Assembly: GCA_040768665.1 (NCBI GenBank)
Contig: JAXGMN010000072.1
Coordinates: forward strand, 1-54,086
Direction of reading: 5' to 3'
From: JABWBD01 sp040768665
GTDB taxonomy: Bacteria > Planctomycetota > Planctomycetia > Pirellulales > Thermoguttaceae
DNA length: 54,086 bases
Shown: positions 45,110 to 53,684 of the stretch, piece after piece
How positions within the stretch are numbered: position 1 is the first letter of the stretch
How the letters are laid out: each line of letters opens with the position of its first letter
Notes under the pieces: model-generated
The model's input: only the letters and a program-made list of their open reading frames with translations
Database searches by the model: none
Told to the model about the DNA's origin: nothing
Position numbers and translations under genes: made by a program

Positions 45110-45229
45110 GTAACCATTCACAGGGCGGCCGGGGACTGGTCCATTTTTCGGCTAATCCATGCTTTTTGGCGTCAATGACGTTGGCCGAAAACATGCTGAC
45201 CTGTCCCTCTTCGCTCTGTGAACGGTTAC
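45110..45229. mobile_element. 120-bp IS66-type MITE inside toxin gene
   Basis: Ends GTAACCATTCACAGGG and TCTGTGAACGGTTAC are inverted repeats. The body contains GGGGACTGGTCCATTTTTCG and GACCTGTCCC, as in the copy at 29804-29924. It is followed by a 7-bp CGTCTCG, part of the target sequence, and then the IS66 relic. Confidence 0.85.
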
Positions 45230-45236
45230 CGTCTCG

Positions 45237-46757
45237 GTAACCGTTCACGGGTGCGCACTGCCAAACAGAGAGGCACGACATAGAGGCGAGCGAGTGGTGA
45301 AGGGAATCGCCGTCAGGTGCCTGACGGCAATAGGGAGGGTGGAGGAAGACCACGAAGATGAGATTCAATCGATTCCAGCAGGAACTCAAATACCGAGCGA
45401 CTTTGTTGTGCAGGTGGCGATGGTGGTCCAGATGCGTTCGCACCAGCGGCGGCTGACTTCGCTACGCGTGCCCGTAATCTGCCGGTCGATCACCACGAAT
45501 CGAATTGCTTGTTCCGCCAGGTTGTTTGTCGGCTCGATGCCCGGCGTAGTGATAAACTGGAAGTAGGCTTCGCCGTGCTGTGGAACCGTTTCATTGCCGC
45601 ATGCTTGCCTTGCGGCAATTTCGTCGTCGCCGCGCTAAGGATCTCGGCCCGAGCAGCTTCCAGTTTTTGGGCAAACCGCTTTCGCTGAGTTCTTCGCGTC
45701 GGTGGATCACAGCAAACAGATCGCGAAGCTTTTCGCGAATTCGCTCCCCGTATGCTTTCTGCTCTTTGTCCGGCAGCGTGGTGAGAAATTTCACGTCGCG
45801 GATCAGAGTGCCAAGCAAACTGACCAGCACACTGAACATACGCATATACTTGCGGTAAAGCCGCTGAAGTAGTCGCAGCCCAACACGCCGTCGAATTCTT
45901 CGCCCAAAGTGGTTGATGAGTACATCCGGAGCCGCGCGAGGGCTCGATGCGAAAGAGCGCGTAGAGTTCCGCACGAAAGCACCACGTCCAGAACTTCTTG
46001 GCGTTTTCCTTGTGGCCTGTTTCGTCCACGTTCAGAAAGGCCTCGCTCGGCAACCGAGCAAGCAGTTCCTCGTACGCCGGTGTCAACCACTGGGTCACCT
46101 TGGCAATTACCTTGGCTGTATACCCCGGCTCACCGGGATGCCAACCACGTCGCGGAGATACTTCCGGATCGTGGAAAACGAGGCATGACAGACGCCTTTC
46201 ATAAAGGCCACCAGCGTCGTCAATTGCGGGCCGAACAAGCCGCTCTTGATCTCCGTGGGCATGGACGCGTAATGCACCTTGCGGCACTTTCGACACCAAT
46301 AGCCAGGGCCCGATGCTCCGTGATCCGCACCGCTTTGAAACCAACTCGACCTGCTGGATTACTTGCGGATCGGCTTTCTGCGAGAAGAGCACCTGCCCGC
46401 AGTCCGGACAGCAGTCGAGCGAATAGAGCAAGGACTCATCAATCATTTCGGGCGGGAATTCAGGCCGCTCGGGCGGGTGTCCTGGTTGGCCACTGTGCTT
46501 CCGCTTCTTCCCGCTCTTCGGCTTGACTTTTTCGCCTTAACGATGTCGCTCGACGGCGGTTTGGACGAGGTCGAAGAGTTCTTGCGCGCCGCGGCCAGTT
46601 CGGCTTCCAATTGGGCAATGCTCAGCTACGCCGTGGCCTCAGCCACAGCTTTGCTGATCATCCCCTCAACTTCCTGCGCGTGAAAACCGGCATTTCCCTG
46701 TCATACCCAAACGGCTCCAATTTGCCAATATCAGTTCCAAATCCCGTGAACGGTTAC
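45237..46757 (-). mobile_element. IS66-family element relic (ISBst12-like size)
   Basis: About 1.5 kb bounded by inverted ends GTAACCGTTCACGGG and CCCGTGAACGGTTAC. The whole 45110-46757 block is flanked by 10-bp direct copies CCGTCTCGAG (45100-45109 and 46758-46767). Size and single transposase gene suit the ISBst12 subgroup of IS66, which lacks tnpA and tnpB. The subgroup assignment is inference. Confidence 0.85.
45313..46700 (-). pseudogene. IS66 transposase (TnpC), decayed
   Basis: Minus-strand fragments in several frames. The N-terminal KNSSTSSKPPSSDIVK motif is followed by CPDCGQVL (zinc finger), then GYTAKVIAKVTQWLTPAYEE and NVDETGHKENAKKFWTWCF with the catalytic Asp region. Then come DHFGR and LGTLIRDVKFLTTLPDKE, NNLAEQAIRFVVIDRQITGT, RRWCERIWTTIATC and a C-terminal PPPSLLPSGT ending at TGA 45313. 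An in-frame TAG near the start and several frameshifts show that it is inactive. Confidence 0.88.
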
Positions 46758-46977
46758 CCGTCTCGAGCAGCAAGCGCCCTCCTATGGCCCTGCATACGAG
46801 CACGACAATTGCGAACTCGACGTCCGGCAAGCGTTGTTTAAAACGCGACGGGGCAGGGTCTACCGCGCCTTGTTTTTCCTCGAAGGCCAGGACGTCTATA
46901 TCCTCCGCGTCCGGGGACCAGGGCAGGCGCCGGTCGATCCCAACGAACTCGGGCCGGGTAATCTCGTGAGCGAGTAG

Positions 46978-47462
46978 ACTCCCGCACCTCCTGGAATGCT
47001 GAAGCTGGTTGAAGGCCAGTTCCACTCTCTCTGCAGTCAGCAAGAAGTGGTATCCCGCAGCTCGCACGCAGGACCGGAAAAGGGTCAGAGGATCGAAAAA
47101 AAGGTCAGAACAATTTGTCAGTGGAAGAAGAGAAGAAGGGGACAGGCACATTTCGCTCCAAAGACTCCGCAAAATGAGCCAGTCCCCGGCGGTTTTGGGA
47201 TAGAAATGTTTTGGTTATGTCGTGAGGGGTGAAGTGAGAGCTGGCCGGTGCCGGAAGGCAATTTCACCACAGAGGCCCCAGAGAGCACCGAGAACCGTCA
47301 ATTTGTCGGGGCCTCAGGTTTTCACCTTCCCGCTCCCGATTCCCTCGTTCGCCGCTGCACGCTTGCGGACGACGGAATTTCTCAACGGCTGGATGCGGCG
47401 AGGAATCCCATTCGCGGGGCGCTGCGGGGTCGCTCCTGTTTGAAAATCGCAGTCGCCGATCG
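46978..47462. other. Gap with repeat sequences
   Basis: 485 bp between the split toxin and the dehydrogenase 3' end. It includes the palindromic repeat 47133-47202 and, near 47265, TTCACCACAGAGGCCCCAGA, a sequence type common between planctomycete genes. No gene is recognised. Confidence 0.5.
47133..47202. repeat. GGGGACAGGCAC palindrome, copy B
   Basis: GGGGACAGGCACATTTCGC ... GCAAAATGAGCCAGTCCCC followed by GGCGGTTTTGGGA. Nearly identical to the right part of 42534-42618, but the left outer arm TCCCAAAACC is absent. Confidence 0.8.
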
Positions 47463-48482
47463 TCATGCAACCGGCAGAACGCCTCGACCGGCGATGATAT
47501 CCACCCACAGCGGGTTTTCGGTCCCGCGAATCGGAAATCCCAGACGTTTCTCCGTGAGCAGGTTGATCAACGGCTCACCCGATTTCCATCGGCGCAGGTT
47601 CTCGCAGAACAGATCGGTCATGTCGTCGATCCGCGTGGCGCACTGGCCGCCCACGTGCGGCGTGATGATCACGTTGGGCATATCCCACAGCTCGCTGTCC
47701 AGCGGCAGGGGTTCCGGATCGGTGACGTCCATCACGGCGCCGGCAATCCGCCCCTGTTGGAGAGCCTCGACGAGAGCTTCGGTTACGACCAGCGGTCCGC
47801 GGGCCATGTTGGCGAACAGGGCGGTCGGTTTCATTCGGGCGAGTTCCTCCCTGCCGATGATCCCGCGGGTAACTTCGTTCAACGGCAGGCAGAGCACCAC
47901 GATATCAGACTCGGCCAGCAACTCGTTCAGACGTTCCGGCGGCCAGATCGCTTCGACGAAGTCGGGCTTGTCGACCGTGAACAGGTCGACTGCCAGGATC
48001 CGCGTTTTGAAGGGGGCAAGGACCTGCGCCAGCCGGCGGCCGACGCCACCGAAGCCGACGATGCCGACGGTGCTCCGGTGCAGATCCCGGGTTGGCCGCC
48101 GGATGAACTCCTTCTTTTGTTGAGCGAGGAAAAAAACCGGCAGGCTGCGGAGCCACGCGGTCAGCAGTGCGATGGTGTGCTCGGCCACCTGGTCCGCCAG
48201 GACCCCCGAAGCGCTCGTAACCGTAATGCCCGAAGCGACGACCGATGGCACCAGGCAGTGGTCCATACCGGCAGCCGAAGACTGGATCCACTGCAACCGG
48301 CCGGCGCGGACCACCCCGTCCCAGTCGACCGGCACCTTGGCGTGGCCGCAGAAGATGTCGGCCCGGAATAGTTCCTCCGCAATTCGCTCCTGACCGGCAT
48401 CGACGATTTCCGCCCAGGGCGCCGCGGCAGCAATTCGCTGGCGATGTTTCGCTTCGACGGGATAGCAAAGGACAATTTTCAT
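47463..48482 (-). CDS. D-isomer-specific 2-hydroxyacid dehydrogenase
   Basis: A 339-aa NAD(P)-dependent dehydrogenase. ATG 48482 gives MKIVLCYPVEAKHRQRIAAA; the frame opens further upstream without support. The Rossmann motif GFGGVG (residues 143-148) and LFANMARGPLVV (catalytic Arg) are present. DVTDPEPLPLDSELWDMPNV (Glu) and TPHVGG (His) follow. The family reduces or oxidises 2-keto/2-hydroxy acids such as glyoxylate or phosphoglycerate; the substrate here is not told. The gene stands alone between repeat-rich gaps. Confidence 0.92.
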   Translation of the reverse strand: MKIVLCYPVEAKHRQRIAAAAPWAEIVDAGQERIAEELFRADIFCGHAKVPVDWDGVVRAGRLQWIQSSAAGMDHCLVPSVVASGITVTSASGVLADQVAEHTIALLTAWLRSLPVFFLAQQKKEFIRRPTRDLHRSTVGIVGFGGVGRRLAQVLAPFKTRILAVDLFTVDKPDFVEAIWPPERLNELLAESDIVVLCLPLNEVTRGIIGREELARMKPTALFANMARGPLVVTEALVEALQQGRIAGAVMDVTDPEPLPLDSELWDMPNVIITPHVGGQCATRIDDMTDLFCENLRRWKSGEPLINLLTEKRLGFPIRGTENPLWVDIIAGRGVLPVA

Positions 48483-48906
48483 TGGAGCAACGATCTCCCG
48501 GGTATCGGAAACCCTCATTGTGAGCACGAGTCGGGCGGTGCCACAAGGGCAAACGGGGCGAGTCGAATGCTTGTACCGCTCCTGGCAGGGAGCGGATTGG
48601 CGCTCTCCTTTGCTGCCATTCCCCCGAGGGGGCGAGGCGACGAGGCCGTGGCCCGCACCTTAGACCATTGGTGGGAGGGACGTCGGTTTCCCCTGTATAA
48701 AGCGCCGGAAAAAATCGACGGCATCCTGTGGCTGAACTTCCAAAGAGCGATTACAATCTTGGGAGGCTCTACCCCATAGGACCAGACCAGCAGGCGGTCT
48801 TCCCACCTGGTACGCGGTCCGTTCGTCTGGTCGCCTAGTTCCCACCCTGGACCGCGGCCGCAGCGCAGACACGGCGCGCATGGTCACTTACGAGAGGAGG
48901 TTTCCC
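48483..48906. other. Gap before DoxX gene
   Basis: 424 bp between divergent genes. A short frame 48567-48779 (MLVPLLAGSGLALSFAAIPP...) has no RBS or family resemblance, and I do not call it. No terminator or repeat is clear. The strong Shine-Dalgarno GAGAGGAGG of the next gene is at 48892-48900. Confidence 0.45.
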
Positions 48907-49911
48907 CTGAACGGCAACAAGTTTCAGATTGGTGTGGCTGCCGTGGTGATGCTGGTGATCCTGCGGGTGGCCATCGGGTGGCACTTCCTGTACGAGGGCG
49001 TCTGGAAGATCGCCAATTCCGACAAGTTCTCCGCCGAGCCGTTCCTCACTCAGGCGAAAGGGCCCGCGGCGCCCTTGTTCTACGCCATGTTGCCTGATGT
49101 CGACGGCCGGAAGCGGCTTCCACTGGCCACGACCAAGGGCGGCACGAAGTTCATCAAGGGCGATGTCTACCTCGTTGCCTGGAAGGACCTCAAGCAGCGG
49201 GTCATCGACGGCTACAAGCCCGGACCGGAACAATCGAAGACCCTCGAAACGATCTACGAACGCTACGAAGACTCGCTGGCGGACTATCTGGCGGCCAATC
49301 GGGAAGACATCGTGGCCTACCACGAGAGCCTCGACCGATTCCGGGCCGAACAGGCCGCCGGAAACAATGGGGCGCCGTTCCAGAAGAAGCGTTCCTGGGA
49401 CCGCCAGATGGAGCTTCGCGGGGAGGTCAACGGCTGGTTGACCGAGTTGGACGGGATGGGCGAGGAGTATCGGCTCGCCCTGTGGAATGTTCTTGACGAG
49501 GATCAGAAGGCGAAGGGCATGCTCCCGAAGTTGGTTACTTCGCCGCAGGAACTGCCTGTGCCGGTCCCCTTCGTTCAGTCGCGAAGCGACGTGCTGGACC
49601 TGTCGGTCACCTACGGCTTGACCGCAATCGGGCTGTGCCTGGTGGTGGGCCTGTGCACGCGACTGGCCGCGATCGGCGGCGGCGTGTTTCTCATCTTCGT
49701 CCTTCTGACCCAGCCACCCTGGCCGACGATCTATCCCCCGGCGCCGGAAGTGGTCGGCCACTCGCTGATCGTCGACAAGAACTTCGTGGAGATGGTGGCC
49801 CTGTTCGCCATCGTTGCTCTGCCCGTAGGGCGCTGGGGCGGTCTGGACTACTTCCTCTACCACTGGATCGGCCGGCCGTTGGAAGCCCGTTTCGCCAAGA
49901 AAGAAAGCTGA
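48907..49911 (+). CDS. DoxX-family membrane protein, probable CTG start
   Basis: A protein of about 334 aa starting with a CTG at 48907, 6 nt after the strong Shine-Dalgarno GAGAGGAGG. An in-frame ATG at 48880 has no SD and lies upstream of that site. The N-terminus IGVAAVVMLVILRVAIGWHF is the first DoxX helix. A long hydrophilic, charged middle (about residues 45-225) is an insertion relative to ordinary DoxX. Hydrophobic segments return at about 235-262 and 280-300. DoxX proteins are small membrane partners in quinone- or redox-linked processes. Here it leads two Gfo/Idh/MocA genes and an isomerase in a common planctomycete arrangement. Function unknown. Confidence 0.85.
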   Translation: MNGNKFQIGVAAVVMLVILRVAIGWHFLYEGVWKIANSDKFSAEPFLTQAKGPAAPLFYAMLPDVDGRKRLPLATTKGGTKFIKGDVYLVAWKDLKQRVIDGYKPGPEQSKTLETIYERYEDSLADYLAANREDIVAYHESLDRFRAEQAAGNNGAPFQKKRSWDRQMELRGEVNGWLTELDGMGEEYRLALWNVLDEDQKAKGMLPKLVTSPQELPVPVPFVQSRSDVLDLSVTYGLTAIGLCLVVGLCTRLAAIGGGVFLIFVLLTQPPWPTIYPPAPEVVGHSLIVDKNFVEMVALFAIVALPVGRWGGLDYFLYHWIGRPLEARFAKKES

Positions 49912-49942
49912 CCGCGAGAACTTAACGAGAGGCCCTTTGGAT

Positions 49943-51649
49943 ATGAACCTGACTCCTGAGGAAAAAGCAGCCGGTAAAGAGAACTTCGACGCGGCGATGG
50001 GCGATGTGTCGCGGCGCGACTTTCTCAAGGGCGGGGTCGCGGCCGGCGTCGTCTCGGCCGGCAGCCTGGGTGCGTTCTACTTCGGCTACGAGAAGGCCGA
50101 GGGCAACCCGCTCCGCGTCGGCGTGCTGGGCACCGGCGACGAAGGGAGTGTGCTCATCGGTGCGGTCACTCCCGACTATATCCAGATCAAGTCGATCGCC
50201 GATATCCGGCCCTACAACGTTCACCGGGCTTTCCACGGCGACATTTACAGCGACGCTGCTCTCGAGGCCCGGCCCGGCCTTATGACCAGGTACGGCTGGA
50301 AGACCGAGGACGAAGCTCGCAAGCACGTCAGCGTCTATGGCGACTACCAGGAGTTGATCGCCAACGCCAAGAAGGACGGGATCGAGGCCGTGATCATCGG
50401 CCTGCCGCTTCACCTGCACGCCCCGGCGGCGATTGCCGCCATGAAAGCCGGCCTGCACGTGCTCACCGAGAAGCTCATGGGCCATAGCGTGCACGAGTGC
50501 AAGGAAATGGGGCGGACTGCGGAGCAGACCGGCCTCTACCTGGCGGTGGGCCATCAGCGGCACTACAACATCCTGTACCACGAGGCCATGGAGGCGATTC
50601 GCCGCGGTATTCTCGGCGACCTGCACTACATCCGGGCCCAATGGCACCGCGGCAACTTGCCGGGCACGGACAGTTGGCAGCAGCCTCTACCCAAGAGCTG
50701 CAAGCCCGATGATCCGCTCTGCGAAGACCTCGTCAAGAAGCTGGCGAGCTGGGAACGGGCCCTCGAGGGCGCCAGCGGCCGGGAAATTGACCTCTGGCAG
50801 CGCCGCGTCAACCAGATCAAGGCCCAGATCCGCGACGAACTCGTCGACGCCGCCAAGTTCGGCTACGAGGACGCGGAATACAAGGACGGATCGGGCAAGC
50901 TGATCTACCGCCGGCCGGCGATGGAGGAGCTGATCCGCTGGCGGTTGTGGAACCGCACGGGCGGCGGACTGATGGCCGAGCTTGGCAGCCACCAGCTCGA
51001 TGCCGCCAGCATTTTCATCTCCGCCATGCACGGCGGCAAGAAGCAGCGCCCGCTCAGCGTGGTGGCCGCGGCCAATCGGCCGATCTTCCCGCCCGACCGC
51101 GATGTGGAAGACCACGTTTACTGCCTGTTGGAATTCCCGGCGCCCGGGTACGATCCCAAGGATCCAGTCAATCGGATGAAGAAGATCGGCGTGCAGTATG
51201 CCTCGATCAACGGCAACGGGTTCGGCGGGTATGGAGAGATCGTCTACGGCACCCGCGGCACGCTGATCCTCGAGCGCGAGAAAGAGGTGATGCTCTACCG
51301 CGACGCGAGCGCCAGCAAGGTCTCGGTCGGCAAGAAGGCCGGGCCCACGATGGATACGCAGGCGAGCGGGCCGCCGCAAGCCGCCGAGGCCGCGGGCGGA
51401 CCATCGCCCGACGTGAGCCGCGGCTACACCGAGCAGTTGCAGCACTGGGCCTGGTGCATCCGCAATCCGGCCCCGGAAAACCAGCCCCGGTGCGGCCCCA
51501 AGGTCGCCATGGCCGACGCAATCATCGCCTTGACGACGAACATCGCTGCGCGCGAGGGCAAGCGGATCGAGTTCAAGGAAGAGTGGTTCGACATGGACAG
51601 CGACGAAACCCCCGAGGGCGTCAAACCGGATCTCTCCCGGTACGCTTGA
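49943..51649 (+). CDS. Gfo/Idh/MocA-family oxidoreductase with Tat signal
   Basis: A 568-aa oxidoreductase. ATG 49943 is used; TTG 49937 is only two codons upstream. SRRDFLKGGVAAGVVSAGSL at residues 23-42 is a twin-arginine signal with a good hydrophobic core. The NAD(P)-binding Rossmann site is RVGVLGTGDEGSVLIG. EKLMGHSVHECKEMG and the GHQRHYN segment are the conserved Gfo/Idh core, extended by a long C-terminal alpha/beta domain. Such proteins oxidise sugars or polyols or act on 3-keto-sugars. It is followed after 75 bp by a close paralogue and was probably part of one operon with the DoxX gene, 31 bp upstream. Confidence 0.93.
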   Translation: MNLTPEEKAAGKENFDAAMGDVSRRDFLKGGVAAGVVSAGSLGAFYFGYEKAEGNPLRVGVLGTGDEGSVLIGAVTPDYIQIKSIADIRPYNVHRAFHGDIYSDAALEARPGLMTRYGWKTEDEARKHVSVYGDYQELIANAKKDGIEAVIIGLPLHLHAPAAIAAMKAGLHVLTEKLMGHSVHECKEMGRTAEQTGLYLAVGHQRHYNILYHEAMEAIRRGILGDLHYIRAQWHRGNLPGTDSWQQPLPKSCKPDDPLCEDLVKKLASWERALEGASGREIDLWQRRVNQIKAQIRDELVDAAKFGYEDAEYKDGSGKLIYRRPAMEELIRWRLWNRTGGGLMAELGSHQLDAASIFISAMHGGKKQRPLSVVAAANRPIFPPDRDVEDHVYCLLEFPAPGYDPKDPVNRMKKIGVQYASINGNGFGGYGEIVYGTRGTLILEREKEVMLYRDASASKVSVGKKAGPTMDTQASGPPQAAEAAGGPSPDVSRGYTEQLQHWAWCIRNPAPENQPRCGPKVAMADAIIALTTNIAAREGKRIEFKEEWFDMDSDETPEGVKPDLSRYA

Positions 51650-51724
51650 GACACACGCCTCAATCGAGGTGAGGCTCCCGGAACGATTGAGCAAACCAAC
51701 GCATAAGCGAGAAGGCACGTCACG

Positions 51725-53461
51725 ATGAATCTGACTCCGGAAGAACGGGCAATCGGGATCGAGAACTTCCGCGCCGCCGTCGGAAGCGAGTTGATGCGGC
51801 GAGACTTCCTCAAGAAGTCGGCCCACGAAGGGCTCGCCTCCAGCCGGGGCCTTGGCGCGTATTACTACGGCTACGGCAACTCGATCAAAGAGCCCGTCCG
51901 CGTCGGCGTGATCGGCACCGGCGACGAAGGGAGCGTGCTGCTCGGAGCGATCAATCCGGAGTTCATCCAGGTCAAGGCGATCTCCGACATCCGGCCTTAC
52001 AGCATTCACCGCGCTTTCCACGGCGATTCTTACAGCGACGCCGCGTTGGCCGTCCGGCCCGGGCTGATGGCCAAGTACGAGTGGAAGACCGAAGATGAGG
52101 CGCGGAAGCACGTCAAGGTCTACGGCGACTATCTCGATCTGATCAAGAATGCGAAGGCCGACGGGCTGGAGGCCGTGATTATTGCCTTGCCCCTGCATCT
52201 GCATGCCCCCGCGGCGATTGCGGCAATGAGGGCCGGACTGCACGTCCTGACGGAAAAGCTCATGGGGCATAGCGTCCGCGAGTGCAAGGAGATGGCCCGG
52301 GTTGCCAAGGAAACCGGGCTTCATCTCGTCACCGGCCACCAGCGGCATTACAACGTACTGTACGACAACGCCGTTTATATGATCTCACGCGGTTTGATCG
52401 GCGACGTCCATCACATCCGCGCTCAGTGGCACCGCGGCAACCTGCCCGGCACCGATAGCTGGCAGCAGCCGCTGCCCCAGAAGTGCAAGCCGGACGATCC
52501 GCAGTGCGAAGAGCTCGTCAAGAAGCTGAAGAGCTGGCAGACGCAGCTCGAAAAGGCAAAGAAGACCGGCGACGAGTCGCTCGCCGTATGGGAAAGGCGG
52601 GTCGCGCAGGTGATGGCCCAGATCGCCGACGAGGCCGTCGAGGCCGAGAAGTTCGGCTACGAGGCGAAAGAGATCAAGGACGGGGCGGGCAACGTCGTCT
52701 ATCGTGTGCCCGCGATCGAGGAACTGATCCGCTGGCGGCTCTGGAACCGGACCGGCGGCGGCCTGATGGCAGAGCTCGGCAGTCATCAGCTCGACGCGGC
52801 CAGTATCTTCGTCGCCGCCATGCACGAAGGGAAGAAGCAGTACCCGCTCAACGTTGCTGCAGCCGGCAACCGGCCGATCTTCCCGCCCGACCGCGATGTG
52901 GAAGACCATGTGTTTTGCCTTTTCGAGTTCCCCGCTCCCGGCTACAACCCCGACGACCCGGTCGACTCGATGAAGAAGATCGGCGTGGCCTATGCCTCGA
53001 TCAACGGCAACGGTTTCGGCGGCTACGGCGAGACCGTGTTCGGCACCGAGGGAACGCTGCTGTTGGAGCGGGAGCAGGAAGCGCTGCTCTACCGGACCTC
53101 CGACACGCTCAGCAAGATTCACGTGGTCGAAGACACCAAGAACAAGGACCGCCAAGCCAAGATCGAGCTTGAGGAGAAAGGCGACGAAGTTTCTGCAGCC
53201 GTCGCGACGCAGGCCCTGCAGGATATCAGCCGTGGATACACCGAGCAGGAAGAGCACTTTGCGTGGTGCATCCGCAATCCGGACAACGATTTGCCGCCGC
53301 GGTGCCATCCCAAGGTCGCTCTCGCCGATGCGGTGGTCGCTTTGACCACGAACATGGCCGCCCGAGAGGGCCAGCGGATCGATTTCAAGAAAGAATGGTT
53401 CGATCCGGACAGCGACGAGACCCCTGAGGGGAAGAAGCCCGACGTATCGCGGTACGCTTGA
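51725..53461 (+). CDS. Gfo/Idh/MocA-family oxidoreductase, tandem paralogue
   Basis: A 578-aa paralogue of the preceding gene, aligned along its whole length (RVGVIGTGDEGSVLLGAINP; WHRGNLPGTDSWQQPLP; GSHQLDAASIF all match). It begins MNLTPEERAIGIENFRAAVG as the neighbour does. RRDFLK is kept, but the stretch after it, KSAHEGLASSRGLGAYYYGY, lacks a hydrophobic core. Export by Tat therefore looks lost or weak. The catalytic and NAD-binding parts are intact. Inserts such as KAKKTGDESLAVWERRVAQ and a Glu/Asp-rich stretch near residue 480 make it longer. It is a recent tandem duplicate, perhaps forming a heteromer or acting in another compartment. Confidence 0.93.
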   Translation: MNLTPEERAIGIENFRAAVGSELMRRDFLKKSAHEGLASSRGLGAYYYGYGNSIKEPVRVGVIGTGDEGSVLLGAINPEFIQVKAISDIRPYSIHRAFHGDSYSDAALAVRPGLMAKYEWKTEDEARKHVKVYGDYLDLIKNAKADGLEAVIIALPLHLHAPAAIAAMRAGLHVLTEKLMGHSVRECKEMARVAKETGLHLVTGHQRHYNVLYDNAVYMISRGLIGDVHHIRAQWHRGNLPGTDSWQQPLPQKCKPDDPQCEELVKKLKSWQTQLEKAKKTGDESLAVWERRVAQVMAQIADEAVEAEKFGYEAKEIKDGAGNVVYRVPAIEELIRWRLWNRTGGGLMAELGSHQLDAASIFVAAMHEGKKQYPLNVAAAGNRPIFPPDRDVEDHVFCLFEFPAPGYNPDDPVDSMKKIGVAYASINGNGFGGYGETVFGTEGTLLLEREQEALLYRTSDTLSKIHVVEDTKNKDRQAKIELEEKGDEVSAAVATQALQDISRGYTEQEEHFAWCIRNPDNDLPPRCHPKVALADAVVALTTNMAAREGQRIDFKKEWFDPDSDETPEGKKPDVSRYA

Positions 53462-53499
53462 ACCGGCAGCCTCGGTCGGGTATCTTGGCGGCTTGCTGC

Positions 53500-53628
53500 G
53501 ATACCGCTCGCGGCCGAGAATGGCACACTTGCGGCACACCCTATTAACCCGAAGCGCAAGCCAGGGGCGGTGCCAGAGCCCTCGCTTGCCCTTCGCACTT
53601 AGTGCCAGGGGCGGCCGCGAGCGGTATC
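53500..53628. repeat. 17-bp inverted repeat enclosing REP-like sequence
   Basis: GATACCGCTCGCGGCCG at 53500-53516 is perfectly inverted at 53612-53628. Inside, TGGCAC/GTGCCA and AACCCGAAGCGCAAGC / GCTTGCCCTTCGC form further imperfect arms. It separates the Gfo/Idh/MocA stop from the isomerase start and could be an intercistronic hairpin. Confidence 0.8.
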
Positions 53629-53684
53629 AACCAGCGTGCCCGTCAATTGGCTCCCGCATTTCGCTTTCAGCAAAGGAGGGTCTC

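Larger units (their letters stand above)
44975..46977 (+). pseudogene. ParE/RelE-superfamily toxin split by a mobile insertion
   Basis: The first 45 codons (44975-45109, MKFTVHELGKAQADIRSITH ... DEMILRLE) stop being toxin-like exactly at CGTCTCGAG. The last 69 codons (46768-46974, QQAPSYGPAYEHDNCELDVR ... RRGRVYRALFFLEGQDVYIL) resume after a second CGTCTCGAG, with TAG at 46975-46977. Removing everything from 45110 to 46767 rejoins a normal 114-aa ParE/RelE toxin in frame. The insert comprises the MITE 45110-45229 and the IS66 relic 45237-46757. The toxin would otherwise be an mRNA interferase or gyrase poison; the RelE-fold class is not settled. Confidence 0.85.

Noticed and set aside
48567..48779. 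Small 70-codon membrane protein
   Set aside because: No Shine-Dalgarno, no recognised family, and codon use not like neighbours; it lies in the DoxX upstream region.
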